A stretch of DNA of 14,982 nucleotides. It comes from Dehalococcoidales bacterium. GTDB taxonomy: Bacteria; Chloroflexota; Dehalococcoidia; Dehalococcoidales; UBA5627. The translations under genes and the position numbers were made by a program. This document shows positions 13,134 to 14,982 of the stretch, piece by piece. The stretch spans positions 1 through 14,982 of the forward strand of contig JAAYNN010000067.1 of NCBI GenBank assembly GCA_012520835.1. Direction: 5' to 3'. The notes beneath the pieces were generated by a model. That model was given only the letters and a program-made list of their open reading frames with translations. It searched no databases and was not told the origin of the DNA. How positions within the stretch are numbered: position 1 is the stretch's first letter; every line of letters begins with the position of its first letter.

Positions 13134-14982
13134 TTAAAGCCTGGCAGCCCTTTTGCGCCTGAGTATGTGCAATATTACGCTTAGAATAATAAATACGACA
13201 GCTATACCGCTCCAGATTGCTATCAGGGCGGCAGTGTTGCGCGATTTCAATTCGATATTAAAGCCCCGTGCAAATATGGTATCACCGCCCGGCGTGGTAA
13301 TCGAGATATCCCGGTAACCTATGGCAGCGTCCTCTTTAATTGTGATATTTACGCTCAGCTGCGTCGGGCTGATATTGGTAAAACCGGTAACTTCAATCCC
13401 GGCTCCCAAGCTGACCGCGGTCGTTCCGGTCAGGTTATTACCGTTGATGATAACCACCATGGTCGTCCCCGGATTTCCAATGTCGGGACTGACCGATTTG
13501 ATTCCGGGTAAAGCCTGTATCACCGTAAAGCTGCCGGGCAATACGAAACTGCCGCCCGGCGTGGTAACCGATACGTCCCTGGTACCTGCCGCGGCCCCGG
13601 CCGCAATCGTAATATTGGCGGTTATCTGGCTGGAACTGAGCACATTAAAACTGTTAACCGATATGCCGGAACCGAATTGCACCTTGGTAGCCCCGGTAAA
13701 ATTGGCCCCCGATAGCGTTATGTTGAGTGTTGCCCCCTGATTGGCATTATCGATACTGAAACCGGTAATCAGCGGCAGTTCCTGCTTTACCATAAAACTG
13801 CCGGGAAAGGTGAAACTCCCGCCCTGAGTAGTAACCGTAATATCACGCAAACCTGTTGAAGCATCCGAACTGATGAGAATGTCTACACTCAACTGGGTAT
13901 GGCTGATATTATTAAAGCCGCTAACAACGATTCCATCTCCGAAAACTGCCGCTGTGGCACCTTCCAAATTACTGCCGTTTATAGTGACAAGCTGCATCGT
14001 GCCGCGGTTGCCGCTGGCAGGACTGACTGATGTAATCACAGGCTGAGCATGTTTGACGGTAAAGCCGTTTGCCAGTATATAGCTGCCACCCGGTGTGGCA
14101 ACTGCAATATCTCTGGTCCCTGCGGAAGCCTCTGGCGCAATGGTTATATTTGCCGTTATCTGGCTTGAGCTGAGTATATTAAAACTGTTGACGGATATAC
14201 TGGCACCAAACTGCAAGGCACTGGCACCGCCCAAATAAGCACCGGTTATAGTAATATTCAGTGTTTCCCCTTGCCTGCCCTGGTTCGGTTCGACAGATGT
14301 TATCAACGGCAGCGCCTGTTTTACGGTGAATCCATTCACCAGAGTATAGCTGCCGCCCGGTGTGGTTATCGTAATATCCCTGTTGCCGGTAGCAGCTTCG
14401 GTCGAGAGGCTGATTACGGCTTCTATATGAGTAGAACTGATGATATTAAAGCTATCAAGTGCTATACCGTCACCGAATTGCAGTACACTCGCATTGTTAA
14501 AATTAATACCGTAAACATCAACACTCAACGTTTCTCCCTGCCTCCCCTGATTCGGTTCGACAGATGTTATCAACGGCAGTGCCTGTTTTACTGTAAATCC
14601 ACCTTCAAGCGTAAAACCCCCGCCCGGTGTGGTAACCGATACATTCCTGGTTCCGATTACAGCGTCCGCTGAAATGGAGATAGAGGCAGTAACCTGGCTG
14701 GCACTGAGAATATGAAAATTGTTTACGATTATCCCGGCACCGAACTGCAGCGCCGTCACCCCGCTTAAATTGGCTCCGTTGATGGTAACATTCAGCGCTT
14801 CCCCCTGCCTTCCCTGATTCGGTTCGACAGATGTTATCAGCGGCAGCGCCTGTTTTACCGTAAATCCATCCACCTTGGTATAACTGCCCCCCGCCGTGAT
14901 GACAGTAACATTTCTTTCACCTGTTGCAGCGCCCGGCGTGATGCTAATACTGGCATCGATGCGGTTGGCATTGACTACTGTG
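13134..14982 (-). CDS. Membrane-anchored surface protein of tandem IPT/TIG domains (N-terminus outside window)
   Basis: The reading frame is open to the window edge, so the true start lies beyond 14982; 616 residues are visible. It consists of one partial and six complete ~89-residue IPT/TIG immunoglobulin-like domains. Each has the form 'ITSVxPxxGxxGxxLxVTIxGxNLxGxTALQFGxGIxVxxF...ITAxIxIxxxAxxGxRDxxVTTPGGSFxLxxGFTVKQ'. The C-terminus has one hydrophobic helix (AALIAIWSGIAVVFIILSVI) followed by a basic RRKRAARL tail, so the domains should face outwards with the tail in the cytosol. There is no LPxTG sorting signal. Such repeats occur in adhesins and cell-envelope proteins, but binding partners cannot be inferred. 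It ends with TAA at 13134-13136. Confidence 0.87.
   Translation of the reverse strand, partial: TVVNANRIDASISITPGAATGERNVTVITAGGSYTKVDGFTVKQALPLITSVEPNQGRQGEALNVTINGANLSGVTALQFGAGIIVNNFHILSASQVTASISISADAVIGTRNVSVTTPGGGFTLEGGFTVKQALPLITSVEPNQGRQGETLSVDVYGINFNNASVLQFGDGIALDSFNIISSTHIEAVISLSTEAATGNRDITITTPGGSYTLVNGFTVKQALPLITSVEPNQGRQGETLNITITGAYLGGASALQFGASISVNSFNILSSSQITANITIAPEASAGTRDIAVATPGGSYILANGFTVKHAQPVITSVSPASGNRGTMQLVTINGSNLEGATAAVFGDGIVVSGFNNISHTQLSVDILISSDASTGLRDITVTTQGGSFTFPGSFMVKQELPLITGFSIDNANQGATLNITLSGANFTGATKVQFGSGISVNSFNVLSSSQITANITIAAGAAAGTRDVSVTTPGGSFVLPGSFTVIQALPGIKSVSPDIGNPGTTMVVIINGNNLTGTTAVSLGAGIEVTGFTNISPTQLSVNITIKEDAAIGYRDISITTPGGDTIFARGFNIELKSRNTAALIAIWSGIAVVFIILSVILHILRRKRAARL
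13256..14858 (-). repeat. Six tandem 267-nt repeats encoding IPT/TIG domains
   Basis: Counting from the first base of the VKQ-type codon, units begin at 14858, 14591, 14324, 14057, 13790 and 13523, each exactly 267 nt apart. The three upstream (N-terminal) units share long identical stretches, for example TTCGGTTCGACAGATGTTAT on the plus strand near 14284, 14551 and 14818. The three C-terminal units are more diverged but unchanged in length. Confidence 0.9.

Overview
The window reads as a chromosomal housekeeping region of a bacterium. It is most likely a member of the Chloroflexota, Dehalococcoidia-like. That assignment is inferred from three things: the run rpmH-rnpA-yidD-PQQ propeller-yidC-jag, a long 'IleRS2' isoleucyl-tRNA synthetase, and frequent TTG/GTG starts. 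No 16S or other decisive marker is present. I see no phage, integrase, transposase gene or CRISPR array.

Layout. At 1-1121 (minus) lies a geranylgeranyl-reductase-type flavoprotein cut by the window edge. From 1302 to 3187 (plus) there is a promoter, a T-box leader with a TGG (Trp) specifier, a ~98-nt dispersed repeat, a stand-alone TrpB2-type tryptophan synthase beta chain and a strong, probably two-way terminator. Positions 3337-11708 (all minus) hold a long housekeeping cluster. Read in transcription order it is rpsF-ssb-rpsR, then rpmH-rnpA-yidD-(PQQ propeller lipoprotein)-yidC-jag, then a second T-box leader with an ATC (Ile) specifier and ileS. A tRNA-Asp gene (plus) with its own promoter sits upstream of rpsF. 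At 12070-12969 (minus) is a SEC-C + YkgJ-like cysteine-cluster protein. A second copy of the dispersed repeat lies just upstream of it. At 13134-14982 (minus) is the C-terminal part of a membrane-anchored surface protein made of tandem IPT/TIG domains with an exact 267-nt period.

How the genes work together. rpsF-ssb-rpsR supplies the ribosomal partners S6 and S18 plus single-stranded DNA-binding protein from one extended -10 promoter. rpmH and rnpA supply L34 and the RNase P protein. yidD, yidC and jag form the membrane-protein insertion module, and a secreted PQQ propeller is embedded between yidD and yidC. The two T-boxes tie trpB and ileS to the charging state of tRNA-Trp and tRNA-Ile.

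The best candidates for a second look are: the ~100-nt inverted-repeat element found twice at matching distances before unrelated genes; the 113-nt yidC/jag out-of-frame overlap; the propeller lipoprotein inside the insertase operon; the extended S6 and S18; the Trp T-box on a solitary TrpB2; and the invariant 267-nt tandem repeats. I found nothing that can be called a clearly new biological system.
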